From assembly GCF_019977655.1 (NCBI RefSeq), contig NZ_AP024849.1:5613001-5677000 (forward strand): a stretch of 64,000 bases of DNA. Direction: 5' to 3'. The stretch comes from Clostridium gelidum. GTDB lineage: Bacteria; Bacillota; Clostridia; Clostridiales; Clostridiaceae. This document shows, piece after piece, positions 24,822 through 34,226 of this stretch (position 1 is its first letter; every line of letters begins with the position of its first letter). The notes beneath the pieces were generated by a model. The model was not told where the DNA came from and searched no databases. It saw only the letters and a program-made list of their open reading frames with translations. The position numbers and the translations under genes are program-made.

Positions 24822-26186
24822 CTACTTGTGATATAGCACAGCCACTGTCTCCACATGTTTGGTCATAGAAAACATATCAACCGGCTGTACTTCTACAGTC
24901 TCATATCCCAACTCATTCAAATGTTTTAAATCCCTTGCTAAAGTACTTGGATCACAAGATACATATACTACTCGTTTAGGCTTTGCTTCTCCTATTGCAT
25001 CTAGTAATTTAGCTTCACACCCTTTTCTTGGTGGATCTACTACTATTACATCTGGCTTAACTCCATCATTTATTAATTGAGGAATTATCTTTTCTGCTTT
25101 ACCTACATAAAATTCAGAATTAGCTATTTCATTTTGCTTTGCATTAACTTTTGCATTTTCAATTGCTTGTTCTAAAATTTCTACTCCATAAACTTTTCTA
25201 GCCTTTTGAGATAAAAATAGTGTTATTGTACCTGTACCACAATAAGCATCAAATACAACCTCATTTCCACTTAAATTAGCATATTCTAAAGCCTTATTAT
25301 AAAGGGCTTCTGTTTGCATTGGGTTTACTTGAAAGAATGATAAAGGAGATATGTTGAACTTATATTCCCCTATGTAATCACATATATAATCTTCTCCCCA
25401 TAACGTAACACATTTATCACCAAGGACTAAATTAGTATCTACAGAATTTATATTTTGAATTACACTCTTTAAATTATTAACTTCCTTATTCAAATCATTT
25501 ATTAATTCATCTCTATTGGGAATTTCTTTTTCTGTAGTAACTAATACAACCATAACTTCATTAGTCCTAAAGCCTTTTCTAACCATTATATTTCTAATCA
25601 AGCCTTGCTCATAAAATATTCCATCTTTTTTAGCTGGTATTATTGAATACTTTTCAATCCAAGCTCTTATGACTCTTACAATTTTATCAGATTCTTCATC
25701 TTGAAGTAGACAAGTATCCATATTGATTATTTCATGAGTTTTTTCACTAAAAAATCCTATTGCAAGTTTATCCTCCACTAATCCAACAGAATATATAACT
25801 TTATTTCTGTATCTATATTCCTTTTTCATTCCTAGTGGATATTTTACGATTTTTTCATCTAATCCTGCAATTTTCTTTACACAATCTTTTACTCTATCAA
25901 ACTTAAAATCTAATTGTCCTTCATAATTTAAATGGATTAAAGTACAACCACCACATTTTTTATAATTATCACATTCAGGCTCTTTTCTTTCATTTGATTT
26001 TTCTATTATTTCTATAAGCTTTCCATAAGCATACTTTTTTTTAGCCTTAATTATTTCTATTCTTACCTTTTCACCCTTTAATGCTCCTGGTATAAATATT
26101 GGATATCTATCTATTTTAGCAACACCTTCACCTTCATAACCTAATGATTCAATATTCACAATATATTCTTTATTATTTTCTAACAC
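24822..26186 (-). CDS. rlmD: 23S rRNA (uracil-5-)-methyltransferase, RlmD/RlmCD family
   Basis: About 454 residues: N-terminal TRAM RNA-binding domain (YIVNIESLGYEGEGVAKID), a [4Fe-4S] cluster motif (CDNYKKCGGC plus Cys downstream in VKDCVKK), then the SAM-binding methyltransferase domain with VFDAYCGTGTITLFLSQ, VVDPPRKGC and the catalytic-Cys segment VYVSCDPSTLARDL. It methylates uridine C5 in 23S rRNA. The start is uncertain because a (GT)n run covers it: GTG at 26192 is only 3 nt from AAGGA, GTG at 26186 is 9 nt away and is preferred. Confidence 0.9.
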   Translation of the reverse strand: MLENNKEYIVNIESLGYEGEGVAKIDRYPIFIPGALKGEKVRIEIIKAKKKYAYGKLIEIIEKSNERKEPECDNYKKCGGCTLIHLNYEGQLDFKFDRVKDCVKKIAGLDEKIVKYPLGMKKEYRYRNKVIYSVGLVEDKLAIGFFSEKTHEIINMDTCLLQDEESDKIVRVIRAWIEKYSIIPAKKDGIFYEQGLIRNIMVRKGFRTNEVMVVLVTTEKEIPNRDELINDLNKEVNNLKSVIQNINSVDTNLVLGDKCVTLWGEDYICDYIGEYKFNISPLSFFQVNPMQTEALYNKALEYANLSGNEVVFDAYCGTGTITLFLSQKARKVYGVEILEQAIENAKVNAKQNEIANSEFYVGKAEKIIPQLINDGVKPDVIVVDPPRKGCEAKLLDAIGEAKPKRVVYVSCDPSTLARDLKHLNELGYETVEVQPVDMFSMTKHVETVAVLYHK

Positions 26187-26260
26187 ACACACACATCCTT
26201 CGTTAATTTTACATTTATGTTAACTATTTTCTTATTCTTTACGCCTTTAGCCAGACTTTT

Positions 26261-26421
26261 AGGCATATGAAAATAAATAACAAGTCCAAAGTTGCCATGA
26301 ATATTTTTCATCAGGCAAGAAGACGAATTGCCCTCATAGCAGGCCTATTAGGTCAATTTGCCGACGCAGCATGATGGGAAATAGGCTGGCAAATGGACTT
26401 GTTATTTTTTTGATTATGCCT
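26261..26421. repeat. Inverted-end miniature element, copy A (161 bp)
   Basis: Left end AGGCATATGAAAATAAATAA then CAAGTCCA; right end TGGACTTG then TTATTTTTTTGATTATGCCT, giving inverted ends of about 28 bp. Interior TTTTCATCAGGCAAG and GCAGCATGATGG can pair, so the single strand folds into one long branched hairpin. It encodes nothing. Highly similar copies lie at 38858-39087 and 51026-51227. Confidence 0.8.
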
Positions 26422-26530
26422 TATTCCCATGCAATGAATTATATCATAATTAACTCAGTTATCATTACTTAAAAGTAATTTACTCTTTGATTACTATTTA
26501 TAACATTTCTATATATAGTTTATAAAATAA

Positions 26531-26548
26531 AAAGAGCACCTTTCGGTG
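26531..26548 (-). terminator. Short hairpin with U-tract downstream of pyk
   Basis: AGCACC-GAAA-GGTGCT on the minus strand, a GNRA-like tetraloop stem, followed by CTTTTTATTTT. It is the third of three stacked hairpins after pyk and a possible backup terminator, or the end of an unannotated small transcript. Confidence 0.55.
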
Positions 26549-26634
26549 CTAATACAGAATCAGTTGCCATTTAATTCCATAGTCATTTAATAAGTATTTC
26601 TCATTAAGAGTAATAATATACATTATATATTAAA

Positions 26635-26683
26635 TATTGCCTATATAAATGTTAATTTTTTGTTAACATTTATATAGGCAATA
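26635..26683. terminator. 21-bp perfect hairpin downstream of pyk
   Basis: Arms 26635-26655 and 26663-26683 pair perfectly around a 7-nt T-rich loop. There is no U-tract on the minus side. It could be an mRNA-stabilising 3' structure or a miniature palindrome. Confidence 0.5.
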
Positions 26684-26720
26684 AAATGTATAATTAGATT
26701 TTCAGTTCAGACTATATATC

Positions 26721-26757
26721 AAAAAGAGACTTCAGTAAAATAATTACTAAAGTCTCT
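26721..26757 (-). terminator. pfkA-pyk terminator
   Basis: AGAGACTT...AAGTCTCT stem (extended by pairing of CAGTAA and TTACT) followed on the minus strand by TTTTT, about 30 bp past the pyk stop. Confidence 0.8.
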
Positions 26758-26785
26758 ATGTATATTAAAAAATTATGTTTTTAAA

Positions 26786-28207
26786 TTATTTTACAACGCT
26801 AACCTTTAATAGGTTTGTTGCTCCAATTTCATTAACAGGTACTCCAGCTGCAAGTACTACTGTATCTCCTGATTTAACATATTCATACATTTTAGCAGTT
26901 TGAACTGATTTTTCTAACATTTCATCAGTTGATACCATCTTATCTGCTACTATTGGATATACACCCCATGAGAATGCTAATTGCTTAGCAACTACTTCAT
27001 CTGAAGTAACAGCTATAATTGCACAATCTGGTCTACATTGAGAAATTCTTCTTGCAGTAGCACCAGTTTGAGTTGATGATATAATAGCTTCTGCTTGTAA
27101 TTCACTAGCTGCATTACATGCTGCTCTTGAGATTACTCCTGATATAGCTGGTGTATGAGATTTAGCAGTTGAAACAGCAACTGTATAAGTTAATTGCTTT
27201 TCAGCTTCTTCTGCAATTTTAGCCATTGTAGCTACTGCTTCTACTGGATAGTCTCCATTAGCACTTTCTCCTGATAACATGATTGCATCAGTACCATCAA
27301 TTATTGCGTTAGCAACGTCTGAAACTTCTGCTCTTGTTGGTCTTGGGTTTCTCATCATAGAATCTAACATTTGAGTTGCAGTTACAACTGGTTTTCCAGC
27401 CGCATTACATTTTTGAATCATCATCTTTTGAACTGTAGGTACTTGTTCTATTGGAATTTCAACTCCTAGGTCTCCTCTTGCTACCATTAAAAGATCTGAA
27501 GCTTCTAAGATTTCATCGATGTTATCAACACCTTCTTGGTTTTCGATTTTAGAACAAATTAATATTCTTTCTCCACCATTTGCATCAAGTATTTCTCTAA
27601 TAGTCTTTACATCAGATGCTTTTCTTATAAATGAAGCCGCGATCATAGTAACTCCAACTCCACAACCAAATATTAAATCTGATTTATCTTTTTCAGTAAG
27701 AGCTGGTAATTTAATAGATACTCCTGGTACGTTAACTCCCTTATGAGTTCCAACGAATCCAGTATTTTGAACTTCACACTTTATAGCATTTCCTGAAACA
27801 GATTTAACAGTTAATCCAACTAAACCGTCATCTATTAAAATAGTATTTCCTGGTTTAACATCATTAGCTAATCCTTCATATGTAACAGCACATTTAGTTG
27901 CATCTCCAACTATTTCCATATCTCCTGCATATACAGTAAATTCTGTACCTTTAATTAATTCAAGTTTCTTTGGTTCAAACTTTCCTGTTCTGATTTCTGG
28001 TCCTTTAGTATCAAGGATTATTGCAATTTCTCTGTTAAGTTTCTTTGATAATTCCTTAACCTTTGCAATTCTTCCACCATGTTCTTCATGATCACCATGT
28101 GAAAAATTATGTCTTGAAGCATTCATTCCTGCTAACATTATTTTTTCTAATATTTCCATATCCTCACTTGCTGGGCCAATTGTACAAATCATTTTAGTTT
28201 TTCTCAT
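26786..28207 (-). CDS. pyk: Pyruvate kinase
   Basis: A 473-residue pyruvate kinase, the short form without the C-terminal PEP-utiliser extension seen in Bacillus. Active-site segments: MRKTKMICTIGPAS start, MNASRHNFSHGDHEEHG, LDTKGPEIRTG, the KIENQEGVDNIDEI Lys/Glu metal site and MVARGDLGVEIP. It converts PEP and ADP to pyruvate and ATP in the last glycolytic step. The frame extends to 28240, but GAGGAG is spaced for ATG at 28207 and the added residues are not conserved. It follows pfkA by about 100 bp and is probably co-transcribed. Confidence 0.95.
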   Translation of the reverse strand: MRKTKMICTIGPASEDMEILEKIMLAGMNASRHNFSHGDHEEHGGRIAKVKELSKKLNREIAIILDTKGPEIRTGKFEPKKLELIKGTEFTVYAGDMEIVGDATKCAVTYEGLANDVKPGNTILIDDGLVGLTVKSVSGNAIKCEVQNTGFVGTHKGVNVPGVSIKLPALTEKDKSDLIFGCGVGVTMIAASFIRKASDVKTIREILDANGGERILICSKIENQEGVDNIDEILEASDLLMVARGDLGVEIPIEQVPTVQKMMIQKCNAAGKPVVTATQMLDSMMRNPRPTRAEVSDVANAIIDGTDAIMLSGESANGDYPVEAVATMAKIAEEAEKQLTYTVAVSTAKSHTPAISGVISRAACNAASELQAEAIISSTQTGATARRISQCRPDCAIIAVTSDEVVAKQLAFSWGVYPIVADKMVSTDEMLEKSVQTAKMYEYVKSGDTVVLAAGVPVNEIGATNLLKVSVVK

Positions 28208-28308
28208 TAAACTAACACTCCTCTTTTTTTGATTAGGCACATTATTAAATGTGTCTCTATTTATAAATTTTATATAAATAAACTATATTATTATTATAAC
28301 CTTTATTA

Positions 28309-29265
28309 TTATGATAATACTTGGGCAATATCATATAATTCTTTATCAAAAACGCTTTCTATGTCTAACGCTTCATCTATATCTTGATCTATAATCTTGT
28401 TACCCTTAATTCCTATTACTTTTGAAGTTTTTCCTTCTATTAATACTTCAATAGCCTTTGCTCCCATTTTTGAAGCTAAAACTCTATCTGTAGCTGAAGG
28501 GCTACCACCTCTTTGAATGTGACCTAAAATTGTTGCTCTTGCTTCAATTCCTGTTACTTCTTCAACATATTTTGCAAGTTCGAATGCTCCACCAATTCCT
28601 TCTGCAAGGATTATTAAGTTATGCATTTTTCCTTTGTTTTTACCTTCTAAAATAGTTCTGCAAAGCATATCCTTGTCAAATTCTATTTCTGGAATTATGA
28701 CTGATTCTGCTCCACCACAGATACCTGCATATAAAGATAAATCTCCACAATCTCTTCCCATGACTTCTACTATAGAAACTCTTTCATGAGAAGTTGACGT
28801 ATCTCTGATTTTATTTATAGCATCTACTACAGTATTTAATGCTGTATCAAATCCTATAGTAAAATCAGTATAAGCTAAGTCATTATCAATTGTTCCTGGT
28901 AAACCAATTGTTTTGATTCCAAGTTTTGATAATAATTTTGCTCCCATAAATGAGCCGTCTCCACCTATAACTACTAAAGCTTCCACACCATAGGCTTGTA
29001 ATATTTTAGCAGCTTTTTTTCTTACTTCTTCATCTTTGAATTCAGGACATCTAGCAGTTCTTAAAATTGTTCCACCTCTTTGAATTATATCAGATACTGA
29101 ATTTCTATCCATGCTGAATAATTCTCCGTTGATAAGTCCACTATACCCTCTTTGCACTCCCATAACTTCAATTCCATTATGAATTGCAGTCCTTACTACC
29201 GCTCTAATTGCAGCATTCATTCCTGGTGCATCTCCACCACTTGTTAACACAGCTATCTTTTTCAT
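28309..29265 (-). CDS. pfkA: ATP-dependent 6-phosphofructokinase
   Basis: A 318-residue bacterial PFK-A. ATP loop LTSGGDAPGMNAAIRAVVRT, the VIGGDGSFMGA segment, the catalytic GTIDNDLAYTDFTIGFDTA (Asp as base), and VMGRDCGDLSLY and GHIQRGGSPSATDR for sugar and effector sites. The Gly in GGDGS is typical of ATP-dependent rather than PPi-dependent enzymes. It catalyses the committed glycolytic step. The pfkA-pyk order is conserved in Firmicutes. AGGAGG precedes the ATG. Confidence 0.96.
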   Translation of the reverse strand: MKKIAVLTSGGDAPGMNAAIRAVVRTAIHNGIEVMGVQRGYSGLINGELFSMDRNSVSDIIQRGGTILRTARCPEFKDEEVRKKAAKILQAYGVEALVVIGGDGSFMGAKLLSKLGIKTIGLPGTIDNDLAYTDFTIGFDTALNTVVDAINKIRDTSTSHERVSIVEVMGRDCGDLSLYAGICGGAESVIIPEIEFDKDMLCRTILEGKNKGKMHNLIILAEGIGGAFELAKYVEEVTGIEARATILGHIQRGGSPSATDRVLASKMGAKAIEVLIEGKTSKVIGIKGNKIIDQDIDEALDIESVFDKELYDIAQVLS

Positions 29266-29725
29266 AATATATATTTCCTCCTTAAATACTACGGGACATT
29301 TTTAGCCCCCCTTGTACATAATATAACCATAATTCATTAACCAACAATTATTGTACATAAAATTCTATCAATTATCAATCATATTTGACCAATTTCTGAT
29401 ATTATTCTAAAATAAATATCATAATTTCATAATAAGTTTTATATAATTCATCTTCTTCTAATTATTCAATTTATTTTACTATTCCACATATTTCGCCATT
29501 TGTAAGCTCATTTATATAGTTAACATACATTTTTAATCAAGATACTCGATGCATTTAATGTACTAATTCTTTTATAACTATATATTAAACTTTAATTTGC
29601 CTTCTCTATTATACCCAATAATCGATTGATTTATATAAATTAATATAATTTTTGCAATATTAATTTTTGTAATATTTTTCATTTACATATTTGATAATTT
29701 TAAAGCCCTAACTTGCTGTCAATTG
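29266..29725. other. Intergenic region pfkA / dnaE
   Basis: About 460 bp. Near pfkA a possible promoter reads TTGTTG, 16 bp, TATATT on the minus strand (about 29317-29346). The dnaE side has only T-rich runs and the short direct repeat ATTAATTTTTG-like; no clear terminator hairpin or ORF. Confidence 0.35.
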
Positions 29726-32700
29726 TTAAAGTCCTTCTTGTATTTTTACATTTTCTTCGCCTAAATTTTCTTTTAGCAAATTTATTACATCACTATCTAG
29801 TGAAATCCACCTATCTCGTGGTACCCTAAACTTTTGTTTTTCTTTACTTGCAAATATATAAATAGGTGTATCTCCAATATATTCTTTTATTAATAAATCT
29901 TTAAGCTTTTTACTAAGCTCTTTCGCTTCTACCGAATTCTCTACTCTTAAATATACTTTTGAATTATCTATTTTTTCTAAAGGTTCTATCGTTTCACATA
30001 TAAGTTTAGGTGGTTCATCTTCTTTTAAACTTAATCTCCCCTTTATTATAACTAAACTATCCGTTACGCATAATTCTTTAACTTTATCTAATGTTTTAGG
30101 GAATACTATTACTTCAATTGTTCCTGTTAAATCTTCAAGTTTTAAAAATGCCATTATTGTATTATTCCTAGTTACTTTTTGATTAACTACTGCAAGTATT
30201 CCCCCAAGAATTACTCTATCATTGTCTTGCAGAGTATCTGCCCCTGCAAATATAGCAACTTCAGCCATCTCATTTTCTAATGTTTCATCAAGGGTTTCTT
30301 GAACTAAAAATATCTTAGATATTTCATTTGAAGTTTGCATTTTTAAAGTTTGAGCATAATCATCTAAAGGATGTCCTGTAATATAAAGTCCCGTCATTTC
30401 TTTTTCCATAGCTAATAAATTTCTTTTATTAAATTCTTTTATATTAGGATACTTAACCTCTGGATTTTTTAATTCTTCAGTTGCAAATAAACTTATTTGT
30501 CCATCAATATTTCTTTTCTTATCACTTGATATATTTTCAATCATTTTTTCATGAACTGCTAGCATTTTTGATCTAAAAACTTTAAACTCATCTAAAGCGC
30601 CAGCCTTTATTAAACATTCAACTGCACGTTTATTTATTGTTGATGGTTCCATCTTATTTATAAAGTCTACTAAAGATTCAAATTCACCTTTGTCTTTTCT
30701 TGCCTTTACAATACTATCTACAACATTAGCTCCTACATTTTTAATAGCTGCTAAACCAAATATAATTTTATCACCCTTAACTGTAAATCTTGAAAAACTC
30801 TCATTTATGTTAGGTGGCAATACTTGTATACCTAATTCTTCTGCTATTGCAATGTAATAAGCTACCTTTTCATTTATTCCCATAATTGAATTAAGCATAG
30901 CTGCAATCATTTCTACAGGATAATATTTCATAATGTATGCTGTTTGATAACCTACAACTGCATATGCTGCTGCATGTGATTTATTAAAAGCATAAGATGC
31001 AAAATCCATCATAGAATCAAAAATCTTGTTTGCTGCATCCTCTGTAATTCCATTTCTTATACATCCTGGAACTACTACTTCATCATTTTCAACAATACCA
31101 TGAATGAAATTTTGTCTTTCTTCTTCCATGACTTTATGTTTTTTCTTAGACATGGCTCTTCTAACCATATCACTTCTGCCCATAGAATATCCTGCTAAAT
31201 CTCTAACAGCTTGCATTACTTGTTCTTGATACACCAAACATCCATAAGTTACCTTTAATATTGGTTCTAATTCTTTAGTTAGATAAGTAACTTTTTCTGG
31301 ATTTCTCTTTCCATCTATGTACCTTGGTATTTCAGCCATAGGACCTGGTCTATATAGTGAAATACCTGCAATTATGTCTTCTATATTATCTGGTCTTAAT
31401 TCCTTCATAAAAGATGTCATACCAGCTGATTCTAATTGGAATACTCCTGCTGTTTTACCTTCACCAATCATTTTATAAACTTCTTTATCAGTAAAATCTA
31501 TCTTATCAAGATCTATATCAATGTTTCTATTTTGTTTAACCATATTAATAGCATCATTCATAACAGTTAAAGTTCTAAGACCTAAGAAGTCCATCTTTAA
31601 TAGCCCAAGCTCTTCTAAAGTTCCCATTCCAAATTGAGTTACTATCATTTCATCATTTTTTTGTAGTGGTACATACTCAACTAGTGGTCTTGATGCAATA
31701 ACAACACCTGCTGCATGGGTTGAAGAATGCCTTGGTAGTCCTTCTAAGTCCTTTGCAACATCTATTAAGGTTTTTACTCTTTCCTCATTGTCATAAGCTA
31801 ATTTTAGCTCTGGATTCATTTCTAATGACTTTTCTATAGTTATGCCTAACATGGTCGGTATCATCTTAGCAATTCTATCAACTTCTGAATAACTATAGTT
31901 CATAGCTCTTCCTACATCTCTTATGCATACTCTAGGAGCCATTGTACCAAAGGTTATTATCTGTGAAACATTACTTGATCCATATTTCTCTACAACATAA
32001 TCAATTACTTCTTGTCTTCTTTCATAACAGAAGTCGCTATCAATATCAGGCATAGATACTCTCTCTGGATTTAAAAAACGCTCAAATATCAAATTATACT
32101 TTATAGGATCTATCTTAGTAATTCCTAAAGTAAAAGCTACTATTGACCCTGCTGCCGAACCTCTACCAGGTCCTGTTGGGATTCCACTTTCATAAGAAAA
32201 TCTAATAAAATCCCAAACAATTAAAAAATAATCAATATAACCCATTTGTTTTATAACGTCAAGCTCATATTCCAATCTATCTATATATTCTTTTGCTTTC
32301 TCGCTACCATCTTTTATCTTATCTATTTGTTCATAATTTAAAGGCTTTCCGACTAGTCCTTCAAAAACATCATACCTATCTATAAGCCCTTTATAGCAAG
32401 TATCCCTAAGATATTCATATGGATCTTGCCCTTCTTCTAATGGAAATTTAGGCAATTTAGATTCATGAAACTTATACTCATAATTACATTGTTCTGCAAT
32501 TTTAATTGTATTTTCTAAAGCTTCTGGTACATATGAAAAAATATCCCACATTTCTTCAGCACTTTTAAAATAAAATTGATCTGAAGGATATCTTCTTCTA
32601 TTAGGATCATCTATAGTTTTAGCTGTTTGTATACACATTAGCACATCATGAGACTTAGAATCTTCTTTATTTATATAATGGACGTCATTAGTAGCAACTA

Positions 32701-33307
32701 ATGGTATCCCTGTTTCCTTAGCCAATTTTATATTTTCTTCATTTACCTTTTTTTGTTCTTCCATTCCATGATTTTGTACTTCAAGATAAAAATCACCATT
32801 AAATATATCTTTATATATTAAAGCTGCTTCTTTAGCTTTTTCATAATTTCCTTTAAGGTGATAAGATTGTACTTCGCCACCTAAACATGCACTTAAGGCA
32901 ATTAATCCTTCACTATGCTTTCTTAAATAATCATGATCAACTCTTGGCTTATAATAAAATCCTTCAATTGATGCTGCTGATACTATCTTCATCAAATTTT
33001 CATATCCAATTTGGTTTTTAACTAACAATACCAAATGATAAGTTGAATTTTCTTTATCTGGCTGTTTAATATGCATAGATTTTGGTACTACATATACTTC
33101 ACAACCTAATATTGGCTTTATTTCATTTTCTTTTGCAGCCTTAAAAAAGTCTACAAGTCCATACATAACACCATGATCTGTTATTGCTATACTCTTCATT
33201 CCTAATTCTTTAGCTTTTTTCATAAGATTTTTAATTTTGCCTGATCCATCTAATAAACTATATTCCGTATGAAGATGTAGATGCACAAATTCCTTTTCGT
33301 TCTCCAT
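29726..33307 (-). CDS. dnaE: DNA polymerase III subunit alpha (DnaE type)
   Basis: A 1193-residue polymerase. An N-terminal PHP domain opens with FVHLHLHTEYSLLDG and has AITDHGVMYG; the polymerase palm carries the Asp pair in PDIDSDFCYERR and GPGRGSAAGS. Then come tandem helix-hairpin-helix repeats near 800-850, and an OB-fold near 990-1080 (GTIEVIVFPKTLDKV). It lacks the exonuclease insert of PolC. In Firmicutes DnaE extends primers for PolC. The ORF extends to 33343; AGGAGG is 6 nt before ATG 33307, and family proteins begin here. Confidence 0.96.
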   Translation of the reverse strand: MENEKEFVHLHLHTEYSLLDGSGKIKNLMKKAKELGMKSIAITDHGVMYGLVDFFKAAKENEIKPILGCEVYVVPKSMHIKQPDKENSTYHLVLLVKNQIGYENLMKIVSAASIEGFYYKPRVDHDYLRKHSEGLIALSACLGGEVQSYHLKGNYEKAKEAALIYKDIFNGDFYLEVQNHGMEEQKKVNEENIKLAKETGIPLVATNDVHYINKEDSKSHDVLMCIQTAKTIDDPNRRRYPSDQFYFKSAEEMWDIFSYVPEALENTIKIAEQCNYEYKFHESKLPKFPLEEGQDPYEYLRDTCYKGLIDRYDVFEGLVGKPLNYEQIDKIKDGSEKAKEYIDRLEYELDVIKQMGYIDYFLIVWDFIRFSYESGIPTGPGRGSAAGSIVAFTLGITKIDPIKYNLIFERFLNPERVSMPDIDSDFCYERRQEVIDYVVEKYGSSNVSQIITFGTMAPRVCIRDVGRAMNYSYSEVDRIAKMIPTMLGITIEKSLEMNPELKLAYDNEERVKTLIDVAKDLEGLPRHSSTHAAGVVIASRPLVEYVPLQKNDEMIVTQFGMGTLEELGLLKMDFLGLRTLTVMNDAINMVKQNRNIDIDLDKIDFTDKEVYKMIGEGKTAGVFQLESAGMTSFMKELRPDNIEDIIAGISLYRPGPMAEIPRYIDGKRNPEKVTYLTKELEPILKVTYGCLVYQEQVMQAVRDLAGYSMGRSDMVRRAMSKKKHKVMEEERQNFIHGIVENDEVVVPGCIRNGITEDAANKIFDSMMDFASYAFNKSHAAAYAVVGYQTAYIMKYYPVEMIAAMLNSIMGINEKVAYYIAIAEELGIQVLPPNINESFSRFTVKGDKIIFGLAAIKNVGANVVDSIVKARKDKGEFESLVDFINKMEPSTINKRAVECLIKAGALDEFKVFRSKMLAVHEKMIENISSDKKRNIDGQISLFATEELKNPEVKYPNIKEFNKRNLLAMEKEMTGLYITGHPLDDYAQTLKMQTSNEISKIFLVQETLDETLENEMAEVAIFAGADTLQDNDRVILGGILAVVNQKVTRNNTIMAFLKLEDLTGTIEVIVFPKTLDKVKELCVTDSLVIIKGRLSLKEDEPPKLICETIEPLEKIDNSKVYLRVENSVEAKELSKKLKDLLIKEYIGDTPIYIFASKEKQKFRVPRDRWISLDSDVINLLKENLGEENVKIQEGL

Positions 33308-33410
33308 ATAAATCCTCCTTTCCTTATTATAATTATATATCAATAAGTTCCTTGAAATTGTCTGCTTTTTTTATTATAACAATCTAAAGCTCTTTTTTAT
33401 ATAATTTTAT

Positions 33411-33463
33411 ATAAAAAAACAGCAACTGAATTATGCTTATTCATAATCAACTGCTATTTAAAT
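33411..33463 (-). terminator. Terminator of the sigma-factor operon
   Basis: CAGCA(AC)TGAATTATG-type stem, CATAAT-CAACTGCT on the other arm, with a bulge; followed on the minus strand by TTTTTTT. It is about 140 bp past the stop of the ECF partner gene. Confidence 0.6.
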
Positions 33464-33599
33464 TTATTTTTGGGTTTCTCTATACTTTAATATTACATTT
33501 TTATTAATTTATTCTATTTTTTAATACTAATTATATTATATCCTGATTTCATCAGTTTTAAAACATTTTTATTAATTGTCTATATAGATGCTTAAAATC

Positions 33600-34226
33600 C
33601 TAATTAGTTAAAATAAAAATAATAATTAGAATCATAGGTACAATACCAACAAGAAGAACATATAAATACCCTGTTCCTACACCTGCCTTCAGAACTTTGT
33701 TATTAAATTTCTTATCAATAACAATATTGGCTTTATCACTTATAGAATTTATTATTAAATCATATCGGATATTATTATATTCAATTATGGTTTTTTTATT
33801 ATCACCATCTACTATTAAATAGAACATCCCCTTTTTCTTAACTAAATGTACTTCGTGACTTATTTCATAATGTTTTGAATACTGCCATCCCATTGTAACT
33901 TCTACTAAAATCATTTTCATATTTGTTTTTATCAAGATTGTTTTAGTATTCCATCCAAATATAGGATTAGCTACATCTGAAGCTACTACTGACGCAGCAA
34001 CTCCTATCCTAGCAGAATCTATTGAATAATTTCTACCTACACAATGAAATTCTATAATTTCACTTTCTTGTAAATCCTGTTTTACTAAATTTAATATTTT
34101 CCGTATTTGTATTCTAGAAAAGGTATTATCACATTTACTTTTAATATTTTCTAATATTTTTTTATCTACCTCAACTCTATCTATTTCTTCCATTTCTTCT
34201 TGTGAGATATAGTCATCCTTATTCAT
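33600..34226 (-). CDS. Putative membrane partner (anti-sigma-like) of the ECF sigma factor
   Basis: A 208-residue protein, family not recognised. Residues 1-50 are charged and helical (SQEEMEEIDRVEVDKKILEN); 60-175 form a beta-rich domain with FGWNTKTILIKTNMKMILVE and FYLIVDGDNKKTIIEYN, reminiscent of a bacterial PH-like fold. A single C-terminal helix (YLYVLLVGIVPMILIIIFIL) would anchor it with the rest in the cytoplasm. Its ATG overlaps the sigma gene stop (ATGA), the usual arrangement for a cognate anti-sigma. No zinc-anti-sigma HxxxCxxC motif is present, so the anti-sigma call is from context only. Confidence 0.5.
   Translation of the reverse strand: MNKDDYISQEEMEEIDRVEVDKKILENIKSKCDNTFSRIQIRKILNLVKQDLQESEIIEFHCVGRNYSIDSARIGVAASVVASDVANPIFGWNTKTILIKTNMKMILVEVTMGWQYSKHYEISHEVHLVKKKGMFYLIVDGDNKKTIIEYNNIRYDLIINSISDKANIVIDKKFNNKVLKAGVGTGYLYVLLVGIVPMILIIIFILTN

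Noticed and set aside
28345..28365. AAAACGCTTTC in the pfkA 3' end as a cre box
   Set aside because: Three or so mismatches to the consensus when both strands are scored; amino-acid coding explains it.
33308..33343. Twelve extra N-terminal codons of dnaE, and similar extensions of pyk, rapZ, uvrA, uvrB, ftsX
   Set aside because: The Shine-Dalgarno lies inside these extensions and the added residues are not part of the families; shorter starts were used.
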